A stretch of 64,000 nucleotides of DNA from Macrostomum hystrix (GCA_950097015.1 CATNEN010000038.1:6059001-6123000); one strand, 5' to 3'. Positions 32,405 through 44,203 are shown, numbered from the stretch's first letter. Notes: generated by a model not told the origin, from the letters alone. Translations and numbers: made by a program.

Positions 32405-33049
32405 GGGTAATGTATCATCAACCAAACAAGAATGTGTATTTTTTTTAATTCAAACCTAAGCTACAGATTTTCTATTTAAGATATGATGATAAATCAAAAG
32501 CCAAGTTATAGAAAACAGTTACATCTTTCTAAAAAGTATCTGCTTTTGCTATTTTATCAAATAGAAAAAAAAGTTATTCCTGCTTTTTATCTAAAACTGA
32601 ACAATGATTTTAATGTATCTTCAAACCAAACAGAGAATTTGATGTTTGGTTTTACAATTTGAGTGAGTGGTTTAATCTTATTTTAAGGAGTGAACTATCA
32701 TGAATTATGTCATTTGAAAGCATTTTTCATGCTCTATAAATAACTACATTTATGGTCATTTAATTGGCAAGCAACCACATACAATCTTCATCTAAAGTGC
32801 ATACTGAAAAAATGTTGTTAAAAAGTATGCTTTTGCAATAAAAATTTCTTCTGAAACATCAATATCTTTCTTTCCTCTTAATGCTTCATTGCACATCATG
32901 TCTCAGCTTGTAGATAATTTCTTCAACTTTCAAATTAGTTGTTCTGTGAAACACAATAGCTTGTTTCTGTCTGGCACGAGACCAAGGAAGGAGTCAAAAT
33001 TCTTGTTCGGTTTTGAAGATACACTGTTCGGTTGATGATACATTACCCT
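32405..33049. mobile_element. Inner MITE, family M1, 645 bp
   Basis: The same 19-bp inverted ends as the outer element, flanked by TA at 32403-32404 and 33050-33051. It is inserted in opposite orientation into the outer copy. The empty site TTAAAATAAGATTAAACC can be read, as its complement, within the inner element itself (near 32672-32690) and in the third copy (near 35880). No coding capacity, so it was moved by a transposase from elsewhere. Confidence 0.92.
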
Positions 33050-33791
33050 AAGATTAAACCACTCACTCAAATTTTAAAACCAAACATCAAATTCTCTGTT
33101 TGGTTTGAAGATACATGAAAATCATTGTTCGGTTTTCGATAAAAAACATAAATAACTTTTTTCTATTTGACAAAATAGCAAAAGCAGATACTTTTTAGAA
33201 AGATGTAACTGTTTTCTATAACTTGGCTTTTGATTTATCATCTATATATATAAAAGTGAAAACTCTGTCTGTCTGTCTGTCTGTCTGTGTGCAACCTTTT
33301 GTCTTTATAGACGCCGAAACCGCTCAACCAAATCGCACCAAACTTTGCACATACCTAAAACCACCTACGCTGAGTGCAATAGGCTACTCAAATTCCCGAA
33401 AAATCATTTCCTTCCTGCTCAAAAGTGCAAAAAACTGCTCAAAAATCGTCAAAAAATCACTCAATTCGACATATCGTTGCCCCACTTTGTCAGATTTTCT
33501 CCAAATTTGATCCACTTACACTTTACATGTTTTCCAACAATGCTGTCATTTTTGAACATCTCTACTCAATCCAGAGCAAAGCTGCATCATCTCAAAGTGA
33601 GTCACTTTTTGTTTTCCGAGGACAGCCACCCCAACTCCCCTCCGCCACTCTGCGGGCCAAATTTTATTACAGCCACCCCCTCCCTTCCCCGGGCGCCGAA
33701 GCCCCAGACTGTACATTGTATTTCAAGTACACAGCCCAAACCCCTAGACTGTCTACTGGCCCCCAAGCAGCACTGAGACTGAGTGCGGTGA

Positions 33792-34487
33792 GTGCGGTGG
33801 CGTCCCAGTGCGCAGGGCTCTCCGGTCGATATTTCTCTCCAGCCAGCCTATTTATCTCGATATGCTGACGTTGACTGGCTGTCAGAGAGGGCAATTCTGT
33901 GTCTTAGAAATGATGCCGCCAACGAAATTAACTACCAACTGCTTCAGGAGTTGCCAGGTGCAGTTTTCACCTACAAGTCAATTGATACAACGTTGACTGA
34001 TGACACCGCTGTGGAGTATCCTGTTGAGTTTCTGAACTCTCTAGATCCTCCTGGAACTCCATCGCACAACTTGCAGCTGAAAGTTGGGGCACCAATTATG
34101 CTTCTCCGCAACCTGAATGCGCCAAGGCTGTGTAACGGCACCAGACTGATAGTCAGGCGGCTCTTCCCACACGTGATTGAGGCCACGATAATGACTGGAT
34201 CTGGCAGAGGAGAGTCTGTGTTCGTTCCCCGGATTCCAATTATCCCCACGGACCTGCCATTTCAGTTCAAGCGACTGCAGTTCCCTGTGAGAGTGTGCTT
34301 TGCGATGACTATTAACAAGGCTCAGGGACAGTCGCTGAAGGTGGCTGGCATCAACCTGGAGACTCCTTGCTTCTCGCATGGGCAGCTTTATGTCGCCTGC
34401 TCCCGTGTTGGAACTCCAGCTGGCCTATTCATTTTCGCACCAAGGGGAAGAACGAAGAATGTGGTGTATCCCCAGGCCTTGAGGTGA
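33792..34487 (+). pseudogene. Helitron PIF1-like helicase, C-terminal part only
   Basis: A 231-codon frame. From about residue 30 it matches the C-terminal end of a Helitron RepHel protein: AILCLRNDAANEINYQLL, KVGAPIMLLRNL, then the superfamily-1 motif VI region FAMTINKAQGQSL and YVACSRVGTPAGLFI. Walker A and B motifs, the Rep nuclease domain (HUH) and the N-terminus are absent, so this is a remnant of an element that once coded for its own movement. Confidence 0.85.
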
Positions 34488-34639
34488 CTCGCAAGCAATT
34501 AATAGAAAAGTAGTCACGAATTGACCTTGACCTGTCTAACTCTGAACTCTGAAACAGTTTAATTTTGTTTCTTTGACATTGTTATTGTTATGCCATGGCT
34601 ATTTTCCTTATGTATACGCGTGTACATGCATACTGTATA

Positions 34640-34914
34640 CAGAGGCAGATTTAGGGGGGGGGCGGGGGGGCAGTCGCCCCCCTAAATTTTAATCATGGGA
34701 ATAAGATGCCCCCACCAGGGGCGCCAGTCGCAGCACTGGCGCCCCTTTTTCGGACGCTGGCGCCCCTTTTTCAGCCGCTGGCTCCCGTTTTTCAGCCGCT
34801 GGCGCCCTTTCTTGGCTCCTGGCGCCCTTTTTCGGCCGCTGGCACCCCCTCTGTGATTCTCATGGCGCTCCCCTGACAGACCGCCCCAAAACAAAATTCC
34901 TGGATCTGCCACTG
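34640..34914. mobile_element. hAT-type MITE, 275 bp, inside the Helitron
   Basis: Imperfect inverted ends CAGAGGCAGATTTAGG and (complement of the right end) CAGTGGCAGATCCAGG. Both sides carry the 8-bp direct repeat ACTGTATA (34632-34639 and 34915-34922). Eight-bp duplications and CAG-ended repeats are typical of hAT elements. The interior has a roughly 21-bp tandem repeat with core CGCTGGCGCCC. Confidence 0.88.
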
Positions 34915-35236
34915 ACTGTATAGAGGAGTGGCTAAGAGACATGTTTCTAAAGAAGTAATCAAGAGGGGGCTGTTTGGACAAACTTTTCACTTATTTTTTA
35001 CTTAAAACGCCCTTAAACAAACTCTTCACTTTTCATTCATGCAGTAAATAAATAGATGGTGACCTTCACTATAAAGTTAATACAGAGACGTGAATTGCTT
35101 ACTGCTTTGCTTTAAATTTCTGCCCCAAAAACAACGGGCAAAAAAAGCTAGTCATATCTACAATAGAAAATCTGTAGCTTAGGTTTGAAGTTAGAAAAAA
35201 TGCATATTCTTGTTTGGTTGATGATACATTACCCTA

Positions 35237-35668
35237 GCCTACTAGATAGTCACATAAAACATTAAAACAAAATTTGTAGCAATTAAACTAAAAGAAAAGC
35301 TCCACTTCTTTTATTTTGTTTCTGAGAAAATACTATATGACAAAATTTGTTGGTTATTATTGATTATTGAAAATTATTGCTAGTAATTCAGTCAAATAAG
35401 ATATTATAATAATAACAAGATAAAATTACAATAAATTAAATTTTACTTTTAAACAACCGTTGAGAAGTTGATAAATGTTGACAACTCAAATAATAACTAA
35501 ATCAGTAAATAGAGAATGGTTTAAAGGCAGAGATTGCTTACCCCTTTATGTATTTTATCAATACCCAATGGGGAAATAATTATAGGCTACTGGTGGCTCA
35601 CTAGTTACTGCCACTAGCCTTCCATAAGCACCAAATTCATATTCAGATTTTCTAGCTTTTTTTCTATA
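35237..35668. other. AT-rich, no gene seen
   Basis: No recognisable feature between two M1-family copies. Confidence 0.4.
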
Positions 35669-36256
35669 GATTTTCTATTTAAGATATGATGATAAATCAA
35701 AAGCCAAGTTATAGAAAACAGTTACATCTTTCTAAAAAGTATCTGCTTTTGCTATTTTATCAAATAGAAAAAAAGTTATTCCTGTTTTTTATCTAAAACC
35801 GAACAATGATTTTCATGTATCTTCAAACCAAACAGAGAATTTGATGTTTGGTTTTACAATTTGAGTGAGTGGTTTAATCTTATTTTAAGGAGTGAACTAT
35901 CATGAATTATGTAATTTGAAAGCATTTTTCATGCTCTATAAATAACTACATTTATGGTCATTTAATTGGCAAGCAACCACATACAATCTTTGTCTAAAGT
36001 ACATACTGAAAAAAATGTTGTTATTTAAAAAAGTATGCTTTTGCAATAAAAAATTATACTGAAACATCAATATCTTTCTTTCCTCTTAATGCTTCATTGC
36101 ACATCATGCCTCAGCTTGTAGATAATTTCTTCAACTTTCAAATTAGTTGTTCTGTGAAACACAATAGCTTGTTTCTGTCTTGCACGAGACAAAGGAAGAA
36201 GTCAAAATTCTTGTTCGGTTTTGAAGATACACTGTTCGGTTGATGATACATTACCC
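35669..36256. mobile_element. MITE family M1, third copy, one end missing
   Basis: Collinear with the inner M1 element from its internal ATTTTCTATTTAAGATATG to the right end ...CATTACCC at 36256, followed by TA. About 60 bp of the left end, including its terminal repeat, are missing. Serves as an unoccupied reference for both the Helitron and the inner M1 insertion sites. Confidence 0.88.
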
Positions 36257-36258
36257 TA

Positions 36259-36783
36259 TACAAATTTTTTTTGACCAAAGCAAAAATTAACAATTAACAA
36301 AATCTAAATCAAATTATCCAAAAGTAACTTTTTAAAGGTTTACAATACCCTTTATTTTTCCAAAAACGAAATATTTTTTTCATGTTGCTTTCGAATTTGA
36401 ATGGGCAGGATTTCTTTTTAGAAATTTCAAAAAAAGTTCAATTCAAATCATTGTATTTTATTTATTTTGGTCTCCTGCTGCTACATCCTCTTCTTATCTT
36501 CAGTGGCTTTTTTCCAGGCCCAGATGCTTTGACTACACATAGGCAGTGTGTGCATTCATGGTACTGTTGTTAGTGGCCTCAGCAGCATTAGTGCAAAGAG
36601 AAATTACTTTTCCACATTCTTTGAAAGTGGCCAAAAAGATCCATAGAAGTGGTAAAAAATCTGAATTGATGATTAAAATTAATGCCCAATATTAATTTTG
36701 GACATCAATAGCAAGTGATAATTGAAAATGAATTTTAGTGGTTTAGTAATTAATGCTAGCTCAAGTTTTATTAGAATAGAAAC
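36259..36783. other. 5' flank of the Fyv7-like gene, no feature called
   Basis: AT-rich. A TTTTCAG sequence at 36788-36794, just before the chosen start, could be a cis- or trans-splice acceptor. Confidence 0.35.
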
Positions 36784-36807
36784 ATGATTTTCAGACAAAG
36801 CTCCATT

Positions 36808-37949
36808 ATGAAGCCAGAAAAATCCACTAAAGCAAACGGAATGAAAAATTTCCATGGCAAACAACAAAATCATAAGCGTCAGATTGACACTGGTCGCAAA
36901 GTCCACAAAAGCAGAAGCAACATAGCCCGGGTGGCGGCGCGGGCTGATCCCCAGTTCGCCGCCGCTGCTAAAGAATATCGCAACTTCCTGAAGAGCGAAG
37001 GCCTGCTGGCCCAGTCGGCCGTCTTTGGACGTCGTCGGCATCAGCAGGAGCATCGACAGCGAGATGCTAAGAAGGTAGCCATTGTATTCCCGTGTCTAAC
37101 AAAATGTTCTCCTGTCTAACACGACAGATTCTCGTGTCTAACAAGAGATTCTCATTTCTAACATGTCAGATTCACGTGTCTAAAGTGTCAGATTCTCGTG
37201 TCTAACGTGTCAGATTCTCGTGTCTAACGTGTCAGATTCTCGTGTCTAACATGTCAGATTCTCGTGTCTAACATGTCAGATTCTCGTGTCTAACATGACA
37301 GATTCTCGTGTCTAACATGACAGATTCTCGTGTCTAACATGACAGATTCTCGTGTCTAACATGACAGATTCTCGTGTCTAACATGACAGATTCTCGTGTC
37401 TAACATGACAGATTCTCGTGTCTAACATGACAGATTCTCGTGTCTAACATGACAGATTCTCGTGTCTAACATGTCACATTCACGTGTCTAAAATTTCAGA
37501 TTCTTGTGTCTAACATGACAGATTCTCGTGTCTAACATGTCACATTCACGTGTCTAAAATGTCAGATTCTTGTGTCTAACAGATTAAATTTCTACCATAT
37601 GTCACGAGAATTTAATCTAGACTCTATTATATGGCATTTTACTTTTGATAATTAAATATGTTTTTTAATATGTCTGCAGGATTCAAAGCAGCAGCAGCAG
37701 CATTGGGAGCCTACTGAACCAACTCCGTCCTCTCATCGCGGCAAGTTGGCCCGAATTGAAGCCGCTCAGCGCCAGCGTCATCTCGAGCGTCAGGTGGCCT
37801 CCGAGCAGCGGGCTGGTAGACGGGCCGTCAGGCGGGCGAGCCGGCTTGAGCGCAACTCTGCGATGAGTCGAGTCAATCAGCGCGGCCAGCCAGTTATGCG
37901 GCACCGCGTGCAGCTGCTGCTGGGTCAACTAGAAGCTGCAAATAAATAA
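36808..37949 (+). CDS. Fyv7/TAP26 (CCDC59)-like basic protein, two exons
   Basis: Exons 36808-37074 and 37680-37949 join in phase 0 (AAG/gtagcc ... ctgcag/GAT), giving 178 residues. ATG 36808 is chosen because the upstream ATG at 36784 is followed at once by an acceptor-like TTTTCAG, which would remove it from a spliced leader exon; starting at 36784 adds 8 residues. The protein is highly basic with an Arg/Gln-rich coiled-coil-like middle, and ends in NQRGQPVMRHRVQLLLGQLE, which resembles the (K/R)GQP...LL end of Fyv7/CCDC59 proteins. Those act in small-subunit rRNA maturation or as a transcription co-factor (established knowledge). The assignment rests on this short motif, size and charge. 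The intron consists mainly of a 22-bp minisatellite. Confidence 0.6.
37090..37585. repeat. Minisatellite, 22-bp unit, in Fyv7-like intron
   Basis: About 22 copies with core GATTCTCGTGTCTAACATG; variants CACATTCACGTGTCTAAAAT occur as pairs near 37470 and 37540. It begins 15 bp after the donor at 37075. Confidence 0.9.
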
Positions 37950-38154
37950 TTGTTACCATCCGCTCATCCGTATTCTTCAGCCTTATCCGTCTGCAAATTA
38001 ACTTGCATTTCTTCCAACAGAACTATCCCTAAATACATATACCGATTGTGTGCCCGGAAATTTTTATATGGTTGGCTGGCAACTATTCCAAGTTATTTTC
38101 CACAAATAACTCCTAATTATGAGGTCTCAAGTTTGAATCACAGTCCAGAGCAGA
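37950..38154. other. Intergenic, no feature
   Basis: Short spacer between the Fyv7-like gene and the SINE ahead of PATL1. Confidence 0.4.
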
Positions 38155-38375
38155 TAATTAATAACAATAATTTCAAGAGGGCTGCGGGCGATGGCATTTC
38201 ATTTGGTGACACTAGACCCGCAGCCAGCGAGGAGGCAATTCTGCCCATTCTACCAATTTACAGACGGTGTGTACATCTTCCCTGACGTTCTCATTGTCAG
38301 GCAATGTACTGCCATTTCACTGGCAGTACCTTGGTGCGAGAGGCAAACGCACCAACGAAGTGGCGGGTTAGGTGT
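38155..38375 (-). repeat. SINE-1 copy with internal deletion
   Basis: Minus-strand copy with the ATT-type tail near 38158, the TTTGGTGACACTAGACCC block near 38203, and then a deletion to the GGTGCGAGAGGCAAACGC segment near the tRNA head. It lies about 200 bp upstream of the PATL1 start. Confidence 0.7.
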
Positions 38376-38576
38376 CAGTTTTATGTATCTTTACATAAAG
38401 TTTGAAAATGCTAAAAGGGCTTCTAGAAAGTGACCATTTGTCACCGTGTTGTCGCATTCCAGATGTCCCAGACGCCACCGTGGCGTTGCTGCAGCTTCGG
38501 CTAAAGAGTTTAACCTAATAAAAAAGCAATCACTAAGCAATTCTACTAACAGTCGATTGACAAACTGAACAGAGAA

Positions 38577-39527
38577 ATGTCCGACTACTTCGATTTTCCT
38601 AGCGCCCCTGTTTTAGACCGTGAGGAGGGCACCATGGATGACGGTCTTAACGACGAGACATTCGGCTTGGCCGCCGAGGCCACGGACTGGGAGGCCGAGC
38701 ACGAGAGGCTGGCCGGCCTCGAGGGCGGCTTGGAAGAGGACGGAGAATTCGTTGAATTCAGCGGCTTGGATGACGATGAGGAAGAGGCTGTCAGCGATGT
38801 TGGTAGCCGGGACTCAATTGGCGCCGCCGCAATGCACCTGCCATCGGCCTATCAGCAGCAGCTAGAGGAGCTGCAGCGTCAGCACGAGCTGCAGTTTCAA
38901 CAACAGCAGAAGCACTTTCAGCAACAGCATCATCATCAGCAGCAGCATGTGCAGCTGCCGGCCAAGGTCGCCGCACCAAATCTCGGCGGCGAAATCGATG
39001 AGTTTCCGCTAGAAGATTTGAATGCCTTCTGCGACCGTCTGGTTGTTGACTCTGACGACGAGCTTGATGATCCATCCATCATTACCGCGTCTAAAAACCG
39101 GCCAATGCGGCCAAGGAATAGCTCGAGCGCCACTTACTCGCCAGCTGCTGCGGGCCCTCCAAATGTGCAGCAACAGCAGCAGCCAATGCCGTTGCCCCCA
39201 CCGCCGCCTGGCCACCTTAATGGCCCGTCATTTCCTTCACCGCCGGCTGCTTGGGCAGCTGCAATCGCTGCAAATTTGAGTCGTCTTCCGCCGCATCAGC
39301 AGCAACAGGCGGCAGCTGCGGCGGCCGCGGCAGCAGCTGCGTCTGGTATGATGCCTGGGGGCTTGCCAGCCACGGATCCGGGCGCGCTGCTCAGAAACTT
39401 TGCTATGGCCGCTGCCATGGCCGCTGCCAAGCAGCAGCAACAGCATCCGCAGCATCTGCCGCAACCGCTTATTCCACCGGCTCACCTATTACAGCAGCTG
39501 CTGCAGTCAGTAAGCATTGGTGGACCT

Positions 39528-39558
<31 letters not shown>

Positions 39559-41778
39559 CGACGCCGCAGCAGTTGGCAGCTTTGCGCGCACTGGCTGCTC
39601 AAAATGCTCAGCGCATAGTTACAATGCAACAGCAACCGCCGCAGTTACCGCATCATCATCAGCAGCAGCAACAACAGCAGCAATCGGATCCGCGCGTGGG
39701 CAACCCGATGGTGCAGCCCAAGCCGAATTCTCCATTTGCTTCGTTTCGTCGCTGGCCTTTCGAATATGACAATTTCATGACCCGGCGCGACAAAGACTCC
39801 ATCATTGGCATCCAATGCCGGGTGCTGGAAAGAGAGATGGAAGATCCGGTTACCTCCGATTATTATTATATTACCTGGCGACTAAAGCAGGTGAATTCTC
39901 TTAACAGTAGTACTACCAAGCCATTTTGCCGCCCGCTTTTATGCCAAGGGATATTAAATATATAGGAAATTCCCCCCCCTGCATTTTTTGGCAGCGCCTG
40001 AATGCTTTTGGGTGGGTGGTGACTGATAGGTTTACAGAGTAAGCGAGAGAGTCCTGCTCCACCTAGATAAAGGTAGGTGACCACCGAAGACGGGAGATAA
40101 TACAGACACATTCGGTTGACATGCTGATAAAGTTTAAAAGCCTGGCCAGGCCGCACTGAGGCACAGTGCTAATTTGTGTACAGGGGTGTGTGAAATACAC
40201 TAGCGCTTATGGGAAAAATCCGACCTTCGCCCAGAACAGTTGAATATCTCGACGGTCTGAAGAGCTGGCGACTTGATTCTTGTTCCGTCTCCTTGAATTT
40301 AATGTGCTTGCGTTGCTCCGTTCAGGTGAAGCAAAAAATGTCAGTAGTTCTACTGTTAAAATAGGTATTTGAAGCAATAGATAAAGACTTGATCTAGGTG
40401 CCAATTCGATTTCTACCTCTCGAATCATAGGCCCGTCGCAACAATCCCGGCATCTTCCCGTCCATCCCGGTGCCTCGCTCAGCTGACGATCCGCTTGCCG
40501 ATCAGCAACTAGCAGGTGGAGAGGACGCTGCCAGCAGCGGCGCGGCACGTCGTGCGGCCGAGCTGCAGATGAGCGGCACTCTTGGCTGCCTGACCACCTC
40601 ATCAGTGCACACGCCGCGACAGATTATCGATATTAAGCGGCGCACTGGCGACTCCGCTGAGGTTGGCTTTATATAAGAGCTAAACAATTGCGTTTATATT
40701 TTAATATTTTTCAAGTCTTTCCTACAAACTGCATTCTAGGACACCCCGAATGCGCCATCGTCAAGCGCCCCTGCTGACCTCGAACTGCGGCGACACCGCG
40801 GCCTCATGCTGCGCATCGAATCGCTCTACTGCGTCTACCTGAGGTTCGACGACTGCGACAAGCGCTACCTGACTAGCACTGAGGCTGAGAAGCGTCACAT
40901 CTGTGTCACTGAGCGGCGTAAAGCCCTAGAGGCTCTGTGCGCGGGGTTCTTTGGCGACTCGGATCTGCCACTGCTGCTGTCGGTAAGTTTTTGGCTTATA
41001 AGCTAATCTATGAGACTTCAATCCCTCAGTCTCACAGTCAGTCACTTCACAAAGGCGCATTTTCGAACTTAGTGTTTAGAGTTTCATATTTGAGCACTTT
41101 TTGACTAATGCATTCCTATAATGTTTAATTTAATTAGCTTTACATAGCCACATAGCTACCTAAAGCTACACTGATGGAAAAATACGAGTAGAACCGGAAG
41201 TCGATAATCGCCTCAGTATTTTTTGTGTAAAGTCATTTTCACCTTTACATATTTAGGTTCGCAAGGGTCGCAGACTATTAAAAAGCGTTTTGAACAGCTG
41301 CGACAAAGATCTGCTGTTCTCTGCGTTGCGTTCTTTGCTAATCTGCCTGCCAGGCCTGCGACAGCAGCAGTTAGAGGCGGAGGGGCTCACTGAGCTGTCC
41401 CTGGCCTTCAGCGCCGCGATACGTCGCCTTGAGTCTAACATTGTGGAAGAACTGCTGAATTTTGCCTTGCAACTGGAGCCGTCAGCTCTGTTTGGTCACG
41501 AGCTTCCCTGCCACTGGTTCTTCGATCTGCTTGGCCGGCACTCGCACTTCTGCCTGGCCAGAGCCGATCCGCCAAGCCTGCGCCGCATGGCCGACCGGGT
41601 GGCCGGCATACTGACCGAGCTGCCTTCCGACAGCCTGGCCTGCATTGCCCAAGCCCTGCCCACAGCCGGCCAGCTGCACAGTCAGCTGGTTGATCACCTG
41701 GCACCGCCAGTGCGCCTACTGGCTGAGCGGAAATTTTCTCGCATCCTACTGCCGACCAGTGCCGCTGTTGAGAGCTAG
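38577..41778 (+). CDS. PATL1: PAT1 homolog, mRNA decapping activator
   Basis: Exons 38577-39890, 40431-40661, 40740-40982 and 41257-41778, each a whole number of codons, give 769 residues, close to the usual length of metazoan PATL1 (about 770). PAT1 proteins bridge the Lsm1-7 ring, DDX6 and the DCP1-DCP2 decapping enzyme in P-bodies (established knowledge). Seen: the N-terminal DDX6-binding motif NDETFG (residues 25-30) in an acidic region; low-complexity Gln/His, Pro and Ala tracts (about 95-395); the mid-domain FMTRRDKDSIIGIQCRVLE with DYYYITW; and the C-terminal alpha-helical domain from SSVHTPRQIIDI onward, including VRKGRRLL at the start of exon 4. Intron 1 holds a foldback repeat. Donor 2 is GTTGGC, non-ideal. 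A partial copy of this gene lies at 17217-18430. Confidence 0.92.
40060..40345 (+). repeat. Foldback family F1, partial copy in PATL1 intron 1
   Basis: Collinear with 15700-15985 inside the VWDE-like intron: GTGACCACCGAAG, then CATGCTGATAAAGT, then GAATATCTCGACGGTCTGAA and GAGCTGGCGACTTGATTC. Only the right half of the element is present. Confidence 0.7.
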
Positions 41779-43640
41779 ACGAATTTGAGCTCTAAATAAT
41801 AGTACAATGTAAGGGAAATAGACTAGCAATTCGCTCCTTTTTTATATTTTCAAAACTGAGCAATTGAATTTGCAGGAAACGCTTAGGAATGTGTTTATTT
41901 TATTAAATTATCTTCTGTGTTGACGATTTTTGTATTGAAGATGAGTTACTTTGCAATCAACTTCAAATCGTAGTATATTTGCTGCAGATTAATAATATCT
42001 CAGAAACATAAAAGGTTCCGTTGAAATGGGGAATATAAGGTACTTAGTAATTAATTAAAATATTTTAGTATATTGGACTAGCAACTTGACCCCCCTTCAT
42101 GTTACGCAGAATTTAAACAAATTACGGTTAGCCATAAAAAGCTTGGTTTATTTCGTAGTCTTTGTCGCTATATCGATGGCGTGTTAAGTACATTTGACAT
42201 CGTCGTTACTCTACCAGGCACTTGTTAAATAAAACAGGAACAGTAGTGCTTTTGTATGCGCAAACAGCTATTTTTTATGTTTGCCATATGCTTAAATATC
42301 AATATGTAAGTTTTGCATTAATTAGTTTGGTGTTCTCCAGTCGTCTGTTTACGAAAAAACCATGATGAAATGAAACGATATTTTTATTACTCTAAAGATT
42401 GATTTAATCCAGGTAAATTTTGTCAGTTTTGTAACTTTCTCGACCTCCGACCTCTCAACTCTATTAAAATTCGCCGCCCCTGGTTAATTAGTAAATAAAG
42501 ACTTGAACTGACATCAATTTGCCATTATTTTGTACTATGCCCTAGCCCTTTGCTTAAGTGAAAATTCTGACCGTAGTGTTAATGATGATTGTAATAGGAA
42601 CTGTTTTGTTTATTGTTTCTTTGTCGGTTTGTTTTAATTATTACCACTTCGCTGATGTTTCTCAGTAGTAAGCCTTGTGCTTTTCTTGTTTTTTATTTTA
42701 GCACAAAACTTTGCATGGCTGTTTAATCAATTGCAGTAACGTTATAGCATTCGTGTTCTTATGCCAGCGTTGCACTTTTAATGTCTGAATAACATCGCTC
42801 TCAAACTAAAAAATAAATTCCAAGAAAAAATCCTTTCACATAGTAAATATTCATTCCCAGAGGTCGATTATTATGGGAATTCCCACTTATTGTAAAATCC
42901 TTTTTTTGAAGCTCGAAATATTTTTTTCTGTAAAATCCGGTAAGAAGTACTAATATTTTCATTTTCGGAAATCCAGTCTATAACGCTGGGAATTTCCTCT
43001 TCTTGGGAATACCGTCTACAATTCTGGGAATTCCCTTTTCTTGGAAATTCCGTTTATAATTCTGGGAATTCCCTTCTCTTGGATCTTGTATTTGTCCTGC
43101 ATATTATTTATATGCTGGAGGTATTTCAAAGTAAAAATCACAGGCTTATTCATTAGTGTTTGCTGAACAGCCTTGCATTTTTACGAGTATATTGACAATG
43201 AGAACATTAGAACTTAACGTATTCTTATTGTTACCTTTCTTTGTAAGCCAAAAAGTGCGCAGTGAAACTAATATTTGAGTGGGTGTTCTACTCAAAACAT
43301 CACAAAATATAATCATATTTTTTGTGAAAAAAATTGTCCCTTCTGTTCATTTTATTGTGCCACCCTTCTTAAATTCAAAGTCAACCTTTTCTCAAGCAGT
43401 GAGGTTCATTATTAATAAATTAAACTAATTGATATAGGAAATTGGTTTGCGAAAATCTAAGTTTTTCATTTACTAGCAAAGCCACAATACCGCTTGTCTC
43501 GACTTGTTTTTTTCTTGACCCTTAGCTTATTGTCGCTATTTATTATCTGCACAGTTTTTCTAGTGCCACCTATCTCAATTTCAGCGCCACCAAGCCTTAT
43601 AATTTATAACTTATAACTATAACTTATAGACATCTTACCT
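41779..43640. other. Intergenic, with a degenerate GGGAATTCCC repeat
   Basis: AT-rich spacer of 1.9 kb between PATL1 and DHX8. At 42860-43085 a diverged, roughly 33-bp repeat centred on CTGGGAATTCCC with CTTGG occurs about five times. No gene seen. Confidence 0.5.
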
Positions 43641-43704
43641 CATTAGTGAGATGTCTTATGTGTCATGTCTCAATACTCATATCTCATGTTTCTAGAACAT
43701 GTCT

Positions 43705-43985
43705 CACCTTAAACGGGGCAACTTCCCATCAAGACAATTATCACACCTTTAACGGGACACCTGCCCATCAAGACAATTATCACACCTTTAACGGGGCACC
43801 TACCCATCAAGACAATTATCACACCTTTAACGGGGCACCTACCCATCAAGACAATTATCACACCTTTAACGGGACACCTACCCATCAAGACAATTATCAC
43901 ACCTTTAACGGGACACCTGCCCCTCAAGATAATTATCACACCTTTAACTGGACATCTGCCCCACCAGTTAATTATCTCACCTTGA
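43705..43985. repeat. Minisatellite, 39-bp unit, upstream of DHX8
   Basis: About seven copies of a 39-bp unit (CATCAAGACAATTATCACAC followed by CTTTAACGGG). It lies about 220 bp ahead of the DHX8 start codon. The unit is a multiple of three, so an artificial frame stays open across it. Confidence 0.9.
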
Positions 43986-44203
43986 AACTAACACATGTCC
44001 TTAGCGCTCGAGAAAAGGTCGACTTTGAATTTAAGAACTCTTTAAGACCGGGTACACCTTTCCCTCAAGGTAATTATCTAGCATTGAAATCAACACCTGT
44101 CGTTAGATAATTATCACACCTTAAGTAGACCTGTTTATCCGCTTATAATGCAGCAGCGTTTTAATTACTCACCAATTCCAGCAACAAGCAAACAGAGCCA
44201 ACA

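Larger units (their letters stand above)
33241..35151 (+). mobile_element. Helitron, 1,911 bp, internally deleted
   Basis: Starts with TC (TCTATATATATAAAAGTG, then a CTGT-repeat) and ends with CTAG at 35148-35151. A 3' hairpin, TGCCC (35121-35125) pairing with GGGCA (35136-35140), lies 7 nt before the end. It is inserted between A33240 and T35152 with no duplication, exactly as Helitrons do. The empty site TTATCATCATATC is given by the M1 copies at 32484 and 35689 (on the opposite strand). Only the C-terminal part of the helicase remains, so it is non-autonomous. A hAT-type MITE (34640-34914) has inserted into its 3' half. Confidence 0.92.
32035..35234. mobile_element. Outer TA-flanked MITE (family M1), interrupted by two insertions
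   Basis: Ends are GGGTAATGTATCATCAACC (32035) and its exact inverse (ending 35234), flanked on both sides by TA (32033-32034, 35235-35236). A TA duplication is the mark of Tc1/mariner-type transposition. Two insertions lie inside: a second M1 element (32405-33049) and a Helitron (33241-35151). Removing them with their duplications leaves 642 bp, close to the 645 bp of the inner copy, so the outer element is complete. It carries no coding sequence. Subterminal repeats of TGTATCTTCAAA with CCAAACA occur in both orientations. Confidence 0.9.

Noticed and set aside
33223-33868. Open frames in the 5' part of the Helitron
   Set aside because: Overlapping frames of 95-147 codons without recognisable Rep or helicase motifs; the region corresponds to non-coding 5' Helitron sequence.
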